Positions 41,301-50,096 of a stretch of 57,017 bases of DNA are shown one piece after another (position 1 is the stretch's first letter; every line of letters begins with the position of its first letter). The DNA comes from Clostridia bacterium (lineage in GTDB: Bacteria; Bacillota; Clostridia; Oscillospirales; Acutalibacteraceae): contig JAGBHX010000005.1 in the NCBI GenBank assembly GCA_017935265.1, positions 1-57,017 on the forward strand. The letters run 5' to 3'. A program made the translations under genes and the position numbers. Below the pieces are notes generated by a model that saw only the letters and a list, made by a program, of their open reading frames with translations, did not search any database and was not told where the DNA came from.

Positions 41301-42242
41301 TTATTCCTCCTTTAAAAAGTTATCTATTATATTGAAAGCGGCTTCCTGCAAAGCAAGAGGGTTTTCATATTCATCAATGTATAAGTGAATTGCGTTTTCG
41401 TTGCGACGAAACCAAGTGAGCTGGCGTTTTGCATAGCGTCGGGTGCTTTGCTTAAGAGAATCAAGAGCCTCCTGCAAGGTCTTTTCTTTGCTGAAATACG
41501 GGTCAAGCTCCTTATATCCGATTGCCTGGGCAGAGGTTATACCCTTGCTTTTTAAAAACTGCTCAGCCTCCTGCAAAAGGCCGTCGTCAACCATTTTGTC
41601 AACGCGGGCGTTTATACGGTTGTATAAAATATCTCTGTCGTGGGCGTCAAGGCAAAGGTAACAGGCTCTGTAGGGGCTTTCGTTAAGACGTGAACGACGG
41701 TTTTGCTGCGTGACAGTAATGCCCGAGGTGTGCCACAGCTCCAACGCTCTGACAATTCTTTTTGTGTTGATTTCTTTAAGGCTTGCCACATATTCGGGGT
41801 CGATGGCCTTGAGCTCTTCAATGAGTGCGTCAATGCCTTCGCTTTCGGCTCTCGCCATAAGCTTTGCTCTTAATTCAAGGTCAACCTCGGAGTCGGCAAG
41901 CTCAATGTTTTCAACAAGGTTGTCAATATAAAGCCCTGTTCCGCCCACAATCACCGCAATTTTGCCCCTTGAAGTGATGTCTTTGATTTTTTCTTCCGCA
42001 AGGAGCTTGAACTGTGCCACGGAAAACCGTTCACTCGGGTCGATTATATCAATCAGATGATGCAGAATGCCGTCAGCTTCTTCTTTGGTGGGCTTTGCCG
42101 TTGCAATGTCCATACCCTTGTAAATTTGCATAGAGTCGGCAGAAATAACCTCGCCGCCAAATTTTTTGCAAACGGCAATGCCGAGGCTTGTCTTGCCGGA
42201 AGCGGTAGGTCCGGCAACAACGATAATGGGGATTTTCTTCAT
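41301..42242 (-). CDS. miaA: MiaA, tRNA dimethylallyltransferase
   Basis: 313 residues. It adds the isopentenyl group to A37 of tRNAs reading UNN codons; MiaB, encoded ~5 kb upstream in the same run, then methylthiolates it. The P-loop is VVAGPTASGKTSLG near the N-terminus, with ISADSMQIYKGMDIATAKP and GGTGLYIDNLVENIEL as further family motifs. The start is an ATG eight bases after AAAGGAGG. It lies 20 bases downstream of mutL. Confidence 0.96.
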   Translation of the reverse strand: MKKIPIIVVAGPTASGKTSLGIAVCKKFGGEVISADSMQIYKGMDIATAKPTKEEADGILHHLIDIIDPSERFSVAQFKLLAEEKIKDITSRGKIAVIVGGTGLYIDNLVENIELADSEVDLELRAKLMARAESEGIDALIEELKAIDPEYVASLKEINTKRIVRALELWHTSGITVTQQNRRSRLNESPYRACYLCLDAHDRDILYNRINARVDKMVDDGLLQEAEQFLKSKGITSAQAIGYKELDPYFSKEKTLQEALDSLKQSTRRYAKRQLTWFRRNENAIHLYIDEYENPLALQEAAFNIIDNFLKEE

Positions 42243-42262
42243 TTTGCCGTACCTCCTTTGTA

Positions 42263-44254
42263 TTAAATCCTTCCGAAATTCTTTTCGAGCTCTTTTTTGC
42301 TCATTTCAATCATAACGGGTCTGCCGTGAGGGCAGTATCTCACGTCGGGCATTGAAAGAAGCTGTTCCACAAACTTCTGCTGCTCGTAGGCGGTGGTTTT
42401 GTCGCCTGCCTTCACAGCCGCCCTGCAAGCTGTTGAATGATAAATCCAGTCAAGCTTTTCGGGAATCATATCTTTTTTGTTGTCTGCAAGGTAGCCTGCC
42501 AGCTCAATTACCACAGGCTCAATGTCACCGTTTTCGATGTATGTGGGGCACTCGGTCACAATAACCATACCCTGACCGAAATCCTCCACGCAGTAGCCTG
42601 CTTTTGAAAGAATGTCGGTGTTTTCAAGCAAGGCGTTATATTCCTCCTTGCTCAGCATTACGGTAACAGGGGAAAGGAGCATCTGGCTTTCAACACCGTT
42701 CTGCTCTTTTTTCAGAGAATTGAAAATAATTCTTTCATGGGCGGCGTGCTTGTCAATGACCAGCATTTTATCGCCCTGTTCAACGAGAATGTATGTTTTA
42801 AAGGCTTCACCGATTACTCTGAAAGGCTCAACCAGAATAACGGACTCGGGCTCCTTTTCTTCCTCAGGGGGAGTCAGCACTTCGGTGACAAGCTCTTCTT
42901 TTTCCTCTATTGGTGTTTCTTTGATTAACGGGAGAGTTACGGCGTCTTCAGCAATCGCTACTTTGCTTACGGTAGGGTTGTTGATAAGTAAATCATCGTC
43001 ACTCTGAACGGCTTTGTTTTCTTTTTCGCCGCTTTCAACTCTGAACACAGTCTCGGCAGGCTTGGGGGTAACTGTCACTCTTGGGGTATCAGGTGTAACC
43101 GGCTCAACAACTTTAACCGGCTCAGGCTTTTTCGGTGGCTCCGGGCGTGTGTCCAGGCGGATAAACGTCTGCTCTGCCTTGGGAGGCTGAGGCATCTGCT
43201 GCTGAAGAACCTTCATCTGCGCCTTTTTTTCAAAGCTCATCTGAGGGCGGGTGTCACCGCTTTCAAGGGCGAGCTTGGCGCAGTAATATACCGCATCAAA
43301 AATCTTCTTTTCGTCGGCGAAACGGACTTCAGTTTTTGCAGGGTGAACGTTGACGTCAACTGCCATCGGGGGAATTGCAAGGTTGAGCACGCAGGCAGGG
43401 AACTTGCCTACCATAATTGCGTTTTTGTATGCTTGCTCAAGTGCCGCCATAGCTGTTCTTGTTTTAATAAGTCTTCCGTTAAGGAAGAAAAACTGCATTG
43501 TGCGGTTGGCTCTTGCGTGAACGGGCTTTGAAATGAAGCCGTCTACCTTAATGCCGTTTAATTCATATTGGCAGGGGATAAGTCCCTGAGAAAATTCCTT
43601 GCCGAAAATTGCGTGGATTGCACTTTGGATTTTGCCGTCACCCGGGGTGGAAAGCACTTCTTTGCCCTCACGGATAAAGCGGATGCAAACCTCAGGGTGA
43701 GACAGGGCAATTCTGTCCACAACACCTGCCACGGCATTTGCCTCGGTAACGTCTTTTTTGAGGAATTTCATTCTTGCGGGAGTGTTGAAAAACAAATCTC
43801 TCACAACAATGGTTGTTCCTTTGGGACAGCCTGCATCGTCAAGCAAAGCTTCCTGCGAGCCTTCAATCACATAGCGTGTGCCGATTTCTTCTTCCTGAGC
43901 TCGGGTGAGCATTTCTACCCTTGCAACAGCGGCAACAGAAGCAAGCGCTTCACCGCGGAAGCCGAGGGTAAGGATTGAATCAAGGTCGTCGGCAGAAGAA
44001 ATTTTGCTCGTAGCGTGGCTGATGAATGCTTTTTTGATGTTGCTGCGGTCAATTCCGCAGCCGTTGTCGGTTATTCTTATGTAGGTGATACCGCCCCTGC
44101 GGATTTCAACGGTTATGAGCGTTGCACCTGCATCAATGGAGTTTTCCATAAGCTCTTTGACAACGGAAGCAGGTCTTTCAACCACTTCGCCTGCGGCAAT
44201 AAGCTCGGCAACGTGTTGGCTGAGTATGTTGATTTCGGGCACGGTGTTCACCAC
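42263..44254 (-). CDS. mutL: MutL, DNA mismatch repair endonuclease
   Basis: 663 residues. The GHKL ATPase domain (1-340) has GEVVERPASVVKELMENSIDAG, DNGCGI and GFRGEALAS, then a long Pro/Val/Glu-rich linker (about 340-470) and the C-terminal dimerisation/endonuclease domain. The metal-binding motif is D501-K-H-A-A-H-E at 501-507, with Asn512 (ERIIFN) where a Glu is common. ACRAAVKAGDK and CPHGRPVMIEM are present, so nuclease function is still expected. The start is uncertain: GTG 44254, or GTG 44242, which has GGTGA upstream. It is 18 bases after mutS. Confidence 0.95.
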   Translation of the reverse strand: MVNTVPEINILSQHVAELIAAGEVVERPASVVKELMENSIDAGATLITVEIRRGGITYIRITDNGCGIDRSNIKKAFISHATSKISSADDLDSILTLGFRGEALASVAAVARVEMLTRAQEEEIGTRYVIEGSQEALLDDAGCPKGTTIVVRDLFFNTPARMKFLKKDVTEANAVAGVVDRIALSHPEVCIRFIREGKEVLSTPGDGKIQSAIHAIFGKEFSQGLIPCQYELNGIKVDGFISKPVHARANRTMQFFFLNGRLIKTRTAMAALEQAYKNAIMVGKFPACVLNLAIPPMAVDVNVHPAKTEVRFADEKKIFDAVYYCAKLALESGDTRPQMSFEKKAQMKVLQQQMPQPPKAEQTFIRLDTRPEPPKKPEPVKVVEPVTPDTPRVTVTPKPAETVFRVESGEKENKAVQSDDDLLINNPTVSKVAIAEDAVTLPLIKETPIEEKEELVTEVLTPPEEEKEPESVILVEPFRVIGEAFKTYILVEQGDKMLVIDKHAAHERIIFNSLKKEQNGVESQMLLSPVTVMLSKEEYNALLENTDILSKAGYCVEDFGQGMVIVTECPTYIENGDIEPVVIELAGYLADNKKDMIPEKLDWIYHSTACRAAVKAGDKTTAYEQQKFVEQLLSMPDVRYCPHGRPVMIEMSKKELEKNFGRI

Positions 44255-44272
44255 TCTTTCAATATCTTTGAT

Positions 44273-46879
44273 TTATATTTCTTTTGACTTTTTAACTATA
44301 TCGTAAAGCTTCTGCATTGCTTCAATGGGGGTAAGGGTGTTGACGTCAATTTTTTTGATTTCTTCAATCAGCTCTGTGCCGACCTCATTTGAAAATGACA
44401 TCTGGAGCATATCCTCTTCCTCAACGGTGGCAGAGGGTGGAACGGTAACACCTGTTGCTTCAAGCTCTTTGAGAATTGCACGCGCTCTTGTAACCACGTT
44501 GTTTGGCACGCCTGCAAGCTTTGCAACCTCGATGCCGTAGCTTCCGTCGGCACCGCCGGGGATGATCCTTCTTAAAAACGTTATGTCGTCACCGCGTTTT
44601 TTAACTGCGATGTTATAATTTCTTACGCCGTCGAGCTTTGTTTCAAGCTCGGTGAGCTCGTGATAATGAGTTGCAAAAAGTGTTTTTGCGCCGAGACGCT
44701 TTTTATCGGCTGTATGTTCAAGCACGGCTCTTGCAATGCTCATTCCGTCAAAGGTTGAGGTGCCTCTGCCTATTTCGTCAAAAATAAGCAGGCTCTTTGA
44801 TGTTGCGTTTTTGAGAATGTTTGCAACCTCGCTCATTTCAACCATAAATGTTGACTGGCCCGAAGCCAAATCATCAGACGCACCGACTCTTGTGAAGATG
44901 CTGTCAACAATGCCGATTTCGGCACTGCCTGCAGGCACAAAGCAACCGCACTGCGCCATAAGCACAATCAGCGCAACCTGGCGCATATAGGTGGATTTAC
45001 CTGCCATATTGGGGCCTGTGATGATTGCACAACGGTTATTGTCACAGTCAAGCACCGTATCATTTGGCACAAAGGGTGAATCCTTGAGCATTTTTTCAAC
45101 AACGGGGTGTCTGCCGTCTTTTATGCTGATAATCGGCTTTTCTGTGATGATGGGGCAGACGTAATTGTTTTTAACAGAAACCGTTGCAAAGGAACAAAGC
45201 ACGTCAAGGCTTGCAAGGGCGGAGGCGGTTTTCTGAATTCTGAAAAATTCATCTGCAACCTTTTTGCGGATAACGGTGAAAATTTCATATTCAAGCTTAA
45301 CAATTCTTTCCTGTGCGCCGAGAACCTTTGATTCAAGGTCTTTGAGCTCGCTTGTGATGTAACGCTCGCAGTTTGCAAGGGTCTGCTTTCTTATGTATTC
45401 CTCGGGAACAAGCTCCTTAAAGGAGTTGGGAACTTCAATGTAGTAGCCGAAAACTCGGTTGTAGCCGATTTTAAGCTTTTTAATGCCTGTTCTTTCCTGC
45501 TCGTCGGTCTGCACCTTTGCAATGTAGCCCTTGCCGTTTACAACAATGTCACGAAGCGAATCAAGCTCGGCATTGAAGCCGTCTTTAATCATTCCGCCTT
45601 CGCGCACGGTGAAGGGCGGGTCCTCGCAAATTGAATTTTCAATCAGCGAAAGCACATCTTCAAGCAGGTCGATGTCATTTTGAATGTCACCTAAAAGCGC
45701 ACTGCCGAAGGAAGAAAGAACGTTTTTGATTTCGGGCAGCATCCTTACGGTTGCCGCAAGTGAACGAAGCTCTTTGGCATTGGCTGTTTCATAAACAATG
45801 CGCGCCATAAGTCGTTCCATATCGTTAACGGAAGAAAGTGATGTGATAATCGTGTCAAGCTCAACGGGGCTTTCGCAAAGCTCACCCACCGCATTATGGC
45901 GGCGTGTGATTTTGGCAGGGGAGATGAGAGGCTGTTCAAGCCAGGAACGGATAAGCCGCTTGCCCATTGCCGTTTTTGTTTTGTCAAGCACCCAGAGGAG
46001 CGTTCCTCTCTTTTCACGGTTGCGCATGGTTTCGGTCAGCTCGAGGTTTCGCCTTGAGCTGATGTCAATTTTCATAAATTGCGTATCGGAGTAAAAATCA
46101 ACGCTTCTGATGTTGTCAACACCTGTTTTCTGCACCTGATGAAGATAACTCAGCGCAGTACCGAGAGCGATAATGCACTCTTCACCCGAAATGCCCATAT
46201 CCTCGGCGCTTTCTTTTTTGAAATGAGAAAGCACGGTTGCCAGATTCTGAGTGTAATCGAGTGCGGATTCGTCAATTCCGTCTGCCATACAGCCCAGGCG
46301 GTTTTTGATAAAATCCTTAACCTTTGAGCTTGAAATAAGCTGTGGATTATATAAAATTTCAGACGGCATAAATTTGCCCAGCTCGTTGATGATTTTTGAG
46401 TCAACGTCTTTGTCCTCAAGCTGGGTGAGGCTCACAGCACCCGTTGAAACGTCGGCAAAGCAGATGCCTGCCTTTTTGCCGTTGAGAATGATGCTGGCAA
46501 GGTAATTGTTTTTGCCCTCGTCGAGCATATTGCTTTCAATAACCGTGCCGGGGGTGAGCACTCTTACAACCTCGCGGCGAACAATACCCTTTGCCTGAGA
46601 GGGGTCTTCCATCTGCTCGCAGATAGCGACCTTGTAGCCCTTGGCAACAAGACGGGCAATATATGAATCAACGCTGTGGAAAGGAACACCGCACATAGGA
46701 GCGCGCTCTTCCTGACCGCAGTCGCGCCCTGTCAGAACAAGCTCAAGCTCACGGGACACAACCTTGGCGTCTTCAAAAAACATTTCATAAAAGTCACCCA
46801 GACGGTACATAAGTATGGTGTCGGGGTAATCTTTTTTTGTTTCAAGATATTGCCTCATCATAGGCGTCATTTCTGCCAT
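44273..46879 (-). CDS. mutS: MutS, mismatch recognition ATPase
   Basis: 868 residues from ATG 46879, chosen because the sequence then begins MAEMTPMMRQYLE as in relatives; a GTG nine bases further up is too close to AAGGA. The mismatch-reading Phe-x-Glu is in YRLGDFYEMFFED (about residue 36). The ATPase domain has GPNMAGKSTYM (about 620) and IFDEIGRGTSTFDG, then the helix-turn-helix near VARLAGVPNNVV. It initiates repair with MutL encoded next to it. Confidence 0.96.
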   Translation of the reverse strand: MAEMTPMMRQYLETKKDYPDTILMYRLGDFYEMFFEDAKVVSRELELVLTGRDCGQEERAPMCGVPFHSVDSYIARLVAKGYKVAICEQMEDPSQAKGIVRREVVRVLTPGTVIESNMLDEGKNNYLASIILNGKKAGICFADVSTGAVSLTQLEDKDVDSKIINELGKFMPSEILYNPQLISSSKVKDFIKNRLGCMADGIDESALDYTQNLATVLSHFKKESAEDMGISGEECIIALGTALSYLHQVQKTGVDNIRSVDFYSDTQFMKIDISSRRNLELTETMRNREKRGTLLWVLDKTKTAMGKRLIRSWLEQPLISPAKITRRHNAVGELCESPVELDTIITSLSSVNDMERLMARIVYETANAKELRSLAATVRMLPEIKNVLSSFGSALLGDIQNDIDLLEDVLSLIENSICEDPPFTVREGGMIKDGFNAELDSLRDIVVNGKGYIAKVQTDEQERTGIKKLKIGYNRVFGYYIEVPNSFKELVPEEYIRKQTLANCERYITSELKDLESKVLGAQERIVKLEYEIFTVIRKKVADEFFRIQKTASALASLDVLCSFATVSVKNNYVCPIITEKPIISIKDGRHPVVEKMLKDSPFVPNDTVLDCDNNRCAIITGPNMAGKSTYMRQVALIVLMAQCGCFVPAGSAEIGIVDSIFTRVGASDDLASGQSTFMVEMSEVANILKNATSKSLLIFDEIGRGTSTFDGMSIARAVLEHTADKKRLGAKTLFATHYHELTELETKLDGVRNYNIAVKKRGDDITFLRRIIPGGADGSYGIEVAKLAGVPNNVVTRARAILKELEATGVTVPPSATVEEEDMLQMSFSNEVGTELIEEIKKIDVNTLTPIEAMQKLYDIVKKSKEI

Positions 46880-46924
46880 CTTTTTCACATTCCTTGTTTT
46901 ATTCTTGAAAATCCGTCAGGGAGA

Positions 46925-47338
46925 TTATTCTCCGCAGTTGCTGCTGCAGGAAGCACAGTTGCCTGAACAGCCCTGCTCCTGATATTCGCAGGTTTTGGGG
47001 TCTTCGCCCTGAGCGCAGAGAGTGAGAATGCCTGTAATTTTTTTCATAAGAGCGTCAAGGCCGTTCTTTGCGTTTTCAAAAGCAATCATATTGGGGTTTG
47101 CCATAACCTGACGGTAAACCTCTGAAAACTCTTTGTCATAAGCGGCAAGCTTTTCTTCGTTTGAATCCTCTTTCATTGCCTCGTGCTGATAAGACATATG
47201 AATGAGCTGGATTTTGCTGATAAGCTCGTTGAGCTCGTCATCCTGCTCGTTGGCCTTTCTTGCTTTATTAAAAGCTTCATAAGCGGGGTCCTGCTGAATT
47301 GCGGCACCCAATTCTCTTGTGAGTTCGATAATATCCAT
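46925..47338 (-). CDS. YlbF/RicA-family protein with Cys-rich C-terminus
   Basis: 137 residues from ATG 47338 behind AAGGAG. A helical YlbF domain (DIIELTRELGAAIQ, DPAYEAFNKARKANEQDDEL) is followed by a C-terminal tail with six cysteines in CAQGEDPKTCEYQEQGC and SGNCASC. In Bacillus, RicA (YmcA) sits next to miaB and joins RicF and RicT in an Fe-S complex governing RNase Y and biofilm/competence decisions. Here the gene is likewise 28 bases after miaB. I infer a RicA-like role; no RicT gene is in the window, so this is not certain. Confidence 0.8.
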   Translation of the reverse strand: MDIIELTRELGAAIQQDPAYEAFNKARKANEQDDELNELISKIQLIHMSYQHEAMKEDSNEEKLAAYDKEFSEVYRQVMANPNMIAFENAKNGLDALMKKITGILTLCAQGEDPKTCEYQEQGCSGNCASCSSNCGE

Positions 47339-47366
47339 TTTTGTTTCTCCTTTATATTTAAATAAA

Positions 47367-48800
47367 TTATTCAACCAATTCTCCGCGGACAATCCATGTC
47401 AGCGGCTCTGTTACCAAAACGTCGCAGAATTCACCGATTATTCTGCCCTCAACGGTGTCGGGGAATTCAATCATAACGTTTCCGCCTGTTCTGCCGTTGA
47501 GTACGCCTTCACGGGCATATCCCTCGCAAAGCACGCGGTAGGTTTGGCCTTTCATCAATGCTGTGCGTTTGCCTGCAATGGACTCCTGCAAATCGCAAAG
47601 CTCTTTGAACCATCTGCCTTTTTCTTCCCGCGAAACGGGGTCGGGCATTGCTTCGGCCTTTGTGCCTTTTCGCGGTGAAAAAATGAATGTGTAAAGGGAA
47701 GTGAAGCTTACATATTCAAGCAAGGATAATGTATCCTTGAATTCTTCATAAGTTTCGCCGGGGAAGCCTACGATTATGTCACTCGTCAGCGAAATGTCGG
47801 GCATAACCTTTTTGGCATAATCCACGAGCTCCATATATTTTTCTCTCGTATAGCCGCGGTTCATTTCTTTGAGCACTCTGTTGTTGCCGCTCTGGAATGG
47901 AAGATGGAAATGTCTTGCAACCTTCCGGCATTTGGCCATTGTGTCAAGAAGCTCTTTCGTGCAATCCTTGGGGTGAGAGGTCATAAAGCGGATTATAAAA
48001 TCTCCGGGCAAAGCGTTGATCATTTCAAGAAGCTTTGCAAAGTTGATGTCACACTCAAGGCTTTTACCGTAGGAGTTTACGTTCTGACCGAGCAGGGTGA
48101 TATCCTTACAGCCGTTTGCGATAAGCTCTTTGGCCTCTTTGATAATTTCTTCGGGCTCGCGGCTTCTTTCGCGGCCTCTTACGTAAGGCACAACACAGTA
48201 AGAACAGAAGTTGTTGCAGCCGTACATAATGGGAAGCCAGCCCTTGATGTTGCCGTCACGGTGAACGGGAAGATTTTCGGCAATAACACCGTCACTGTTT
48301 TCGGAAGAAAACACTCTTTTTCCTGAGCGCAGAACTTTATATAAAAGCTCGGGAAGGGTGTGGATTACGTGAGTGCCGAAAACGAGATTAACGAAGGGAT
48401 AGCTCTTTTGGATTCTTTCGCACACGTGCTCCTGCTGCATCATACATCCGCAAAGGGCAATGATGAGGTCGGGGTTTTTCTTTTTAACGTTTTTCAAAGC
48501 ACCGACGTTGCCGTATATACGGTCTTCAGCGTGTTCACGGATAGCACAAGTGTTGTATAAAACAAGGTCGGCCTCGTTCACGTCGTCGGTGAAGCCGTAA
48601 CCCATTGATTCAAGCAGACCTTTAATTCTTTCACCGTCGGACACGTTGCCCTGACAGCCGTAGGTGTGAACCATTGCAAGGGGAGTTCTGCCGCCGAGCT
48701 TTGCCGAAATAATTTCTTTGGCAAGGAGCGCGAATTCCTTTTGCTTATTGAGTTCTTCCTCGGGAACAAGGTAGTTCTTTTTTGAGTTATCTGAGCTCAA
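47367..48800 (-). CDS. miaB: MiaB, tRNA 2-methylthio-N6-isopentenyladenosine synthase
   Basis: About 477 residues from TTG 48800, which has AGAGAGGTG at the right distance; GTG 48809 is an alternative that would overlap this site. The N-terminal UPF0004 domain carries three cluster cysteines (HTYGCQGN, YNTCAIRE, ALCGCMM). The radical SAM domain has CNNFCSYC, and a TRAM domain closes it. It methylthiolates i6A37 in tRNA made by MiaA. It is the first gene of the long minus-strand run. Confidence 0.96.
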   Translation of the reverse strand: MSSDNSKKNYLVPEEELNKQKEFALLAKEIISAKLGGRTPLAMVHTYGCQGNVSDGERIKGLLESMGYGFTDDVNEADLVLYNTCAIREHAEDRIYGNVGALKNVKKKNPDLIIALCGCMMQQEHVCERIQKSYPFVNLVFGTHVIHTLPELLYKVLRSGKRVFSSENSDGVIAENLPVHRDGNIKGWLPIMYGCNNFCSYCVVPYVRGRERSREPEEIIKEAKELIANGCKDITLLGQNVNSYGKSLECDINFAKLLEMINALPGDFIIRFMTSHPKDCTKELLDTMAKCRKVARHFHLPFQSGNNRVLKEMNRGYTREKYMELVDYAKKVMPDISLTSDIIVGFPGETYEEFKDTLSLLEYVSFTSLYTFIFSPRKGTKAEAMPDPVSREEKGRWFKELCDLQESIAGKRTALMKGQTYRVLCEGYAREGVLNGRTGGNVMIEFPDTVEGRIIGEFCDVLVTEPLTWIVRGELVE

Positions 48801-48837
48801 AAGCGACACCTCTCTTTTTAAACTTCATAACTAAAAT

Positions 48838-48866
48838 ATTATACATTATTATTATAAAATTTGCAA
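48838..48866 (-). promoter_or_regulatory. Promoter of the miaB operon
   Basis: On the minus strand, -35 TTGCAA (48861-48866), 17-bp spacer, -10 TATAAT (48838-48843). Same hexamers as the cysteine desulfurase promoter. Confidence 0.75.
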
Positions 48867-48997
48867 CAGTAAATGATGTAAATTTTGCTGATTTTTAAAA
48901 GTATCTTAATGGCAGATTATGAATAAAATTTCAGGTGTTTTTTTAAATTTCCAAGCAAAAATATTTACAGAAAAATTTTATTTGGGAGAGTGATTTT

Positions 48998-50038
48998 TTG
49001 GCTGTGATACAGTTACCTGAATATATTTACACGGGAATGGACTCCATTGGCCGTGTTTTTGACAATAATTATAAAAATATACTTTTGTTAACAGACACCG
49101 AGGTTGAAAAATCTTCGTCGGTGGTGTCTGCGTTTTTTCAAAAAGCACAGAAGCATTCCGCAAGAGCAGAGCACATTGCCTGCAATGACCCTGCCGAGCT
49201 TTTTTCTCTCATACAGGAAAAGCTCGTTGACGAAACGCCGGAAATTGTTGTTGCCCTTGGCGACGGTAAAATAATTGACTGTGCTATGGCTGTTTCTTCT
49301 ATGTCAGGTATTCCCTATTGCGCTGTGCCTCAGGTGGCCCCCACCGCGCTGTGGGAAAGCGACAACGTAGAGGCTCACCTGAGCAGGAAAATTCCGTCTG
49401 TGTGCATACTTGACCCCGATATGATTGTAGGCTCTCATTCGGCAAAAATTGCCTACGAGGGCCTTGGCATGCTTTCCCTTTGCACCGAAAGCTTTCTCTT
49501 GGCAGGGGACAGGTATGTGAAAGCTGTTGCCGAAACGGCATTCGGTCGGATTTATGAAAATCTTTTTGATGCTTTCAGAGGTGAAATTTCCGCAAGAGAA
49601 AACCTACTTGAGGGAATGTATTGGGCATATATTTCTTTTGTAAACAGTCACGATTTCTCCTGGGAATCACCTTGCTACCGTCTTTGTGAATTTTTCAGGC
49701 CCTTCGGAATTGACGGACTCAGTCTGCTGGCGGTTTCCTGTGTGCAGATTATAAAAAGCATCTGCAACAAAAACGCGGACAGCCTGCAGCAGCTTGCCCA
49801 AAGGCTTGACATCACACCGCAAAAGGAGCTTTCGGGATTGCTTCTTGTTGAAAAAATCCGTCAGCTCAGAGCAAAAATGTCGGTTCCGTCCTGTATAAAA
49901 AACATTGGCGCTGATGAAGAAAAATTTCTGCTTCTGAGCGATGAACTCAGTGAAGAGGACAAGCAGATGTTTTTCGATTGCTACTATTCGGATTATTTTA
50001 ATTCAAAATTAGAAGAACAGGTCTTTCGGGGCAGTTGA
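48998..50038 (+). CDS. Iron-containing alcohol dehydrogenase-like protein, degenerate
   Basis: 346 residues from a TTG start behind GGGAGAGTGAT. The fold of the glycerol-1-phosphate / iron-containing alcohol dehydrogenases is seen: a nucleotide-binding half with VALGDGKIIDCAMAVSSMSG and IPYCAVPQVAPTA (dinucleotide contact), then the helical half. The metal ligands are not where expected: the usual GxDALxHxxE reads EGLGMLSLCTES, and the HG motif reads FGIDGLSLL. The metal-dependent activity of the family is probably lost. It is monocistronic. EgsA/AraM-like proteins are the nearest known relatives by motif. Confidence 0.7.
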   Translation: MAVIQLPEYIYTGMDSIGRVFDNNYKNILLLTDTEVEKSSSVVSAFFQKAQKHSARAEHIACNDPAELFSLIQEKLVDETPEIVVALGDGKIIDCAMAVSSMSGIPYCAVPQVAPTALWESDNVEAHLSRKIPSVCILDPDMIVGSHSAKIAYEGLGMLSLCTESFLLAGDRYVKAVAETAFGRIYENLFDAFRGEISARENLLEGMYWAYISFVNSHDFSWESPCYRLCEFFRPFGIDGLSLLAVSCVQIIKSICNKNADSLQQLAQRLDITPQKELSGLLLVEKIRQLRAKMSVPSCIKNIGADEEKFLLLSDELSEEDKQMFFDCYYSDYFNSKLEEQVFRGS

Positions 50039-50064
50039 CATTTGCTTGCTTAAAATGATATAAT
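50035..50064 (+). promoter_or_regulatory. Promoter of the dockerin gene
   Basis: -35 TTGACA (50035-50040, overlapping the stop of the upstream gene), 18-bp spacer, -10 TATAAT (50059-50064) preceded by TGA. Confidence 0.85.
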
Positions 50065-50096
50065 TACCCCGAACAAAGAATAAAGGGGCTCATTTT

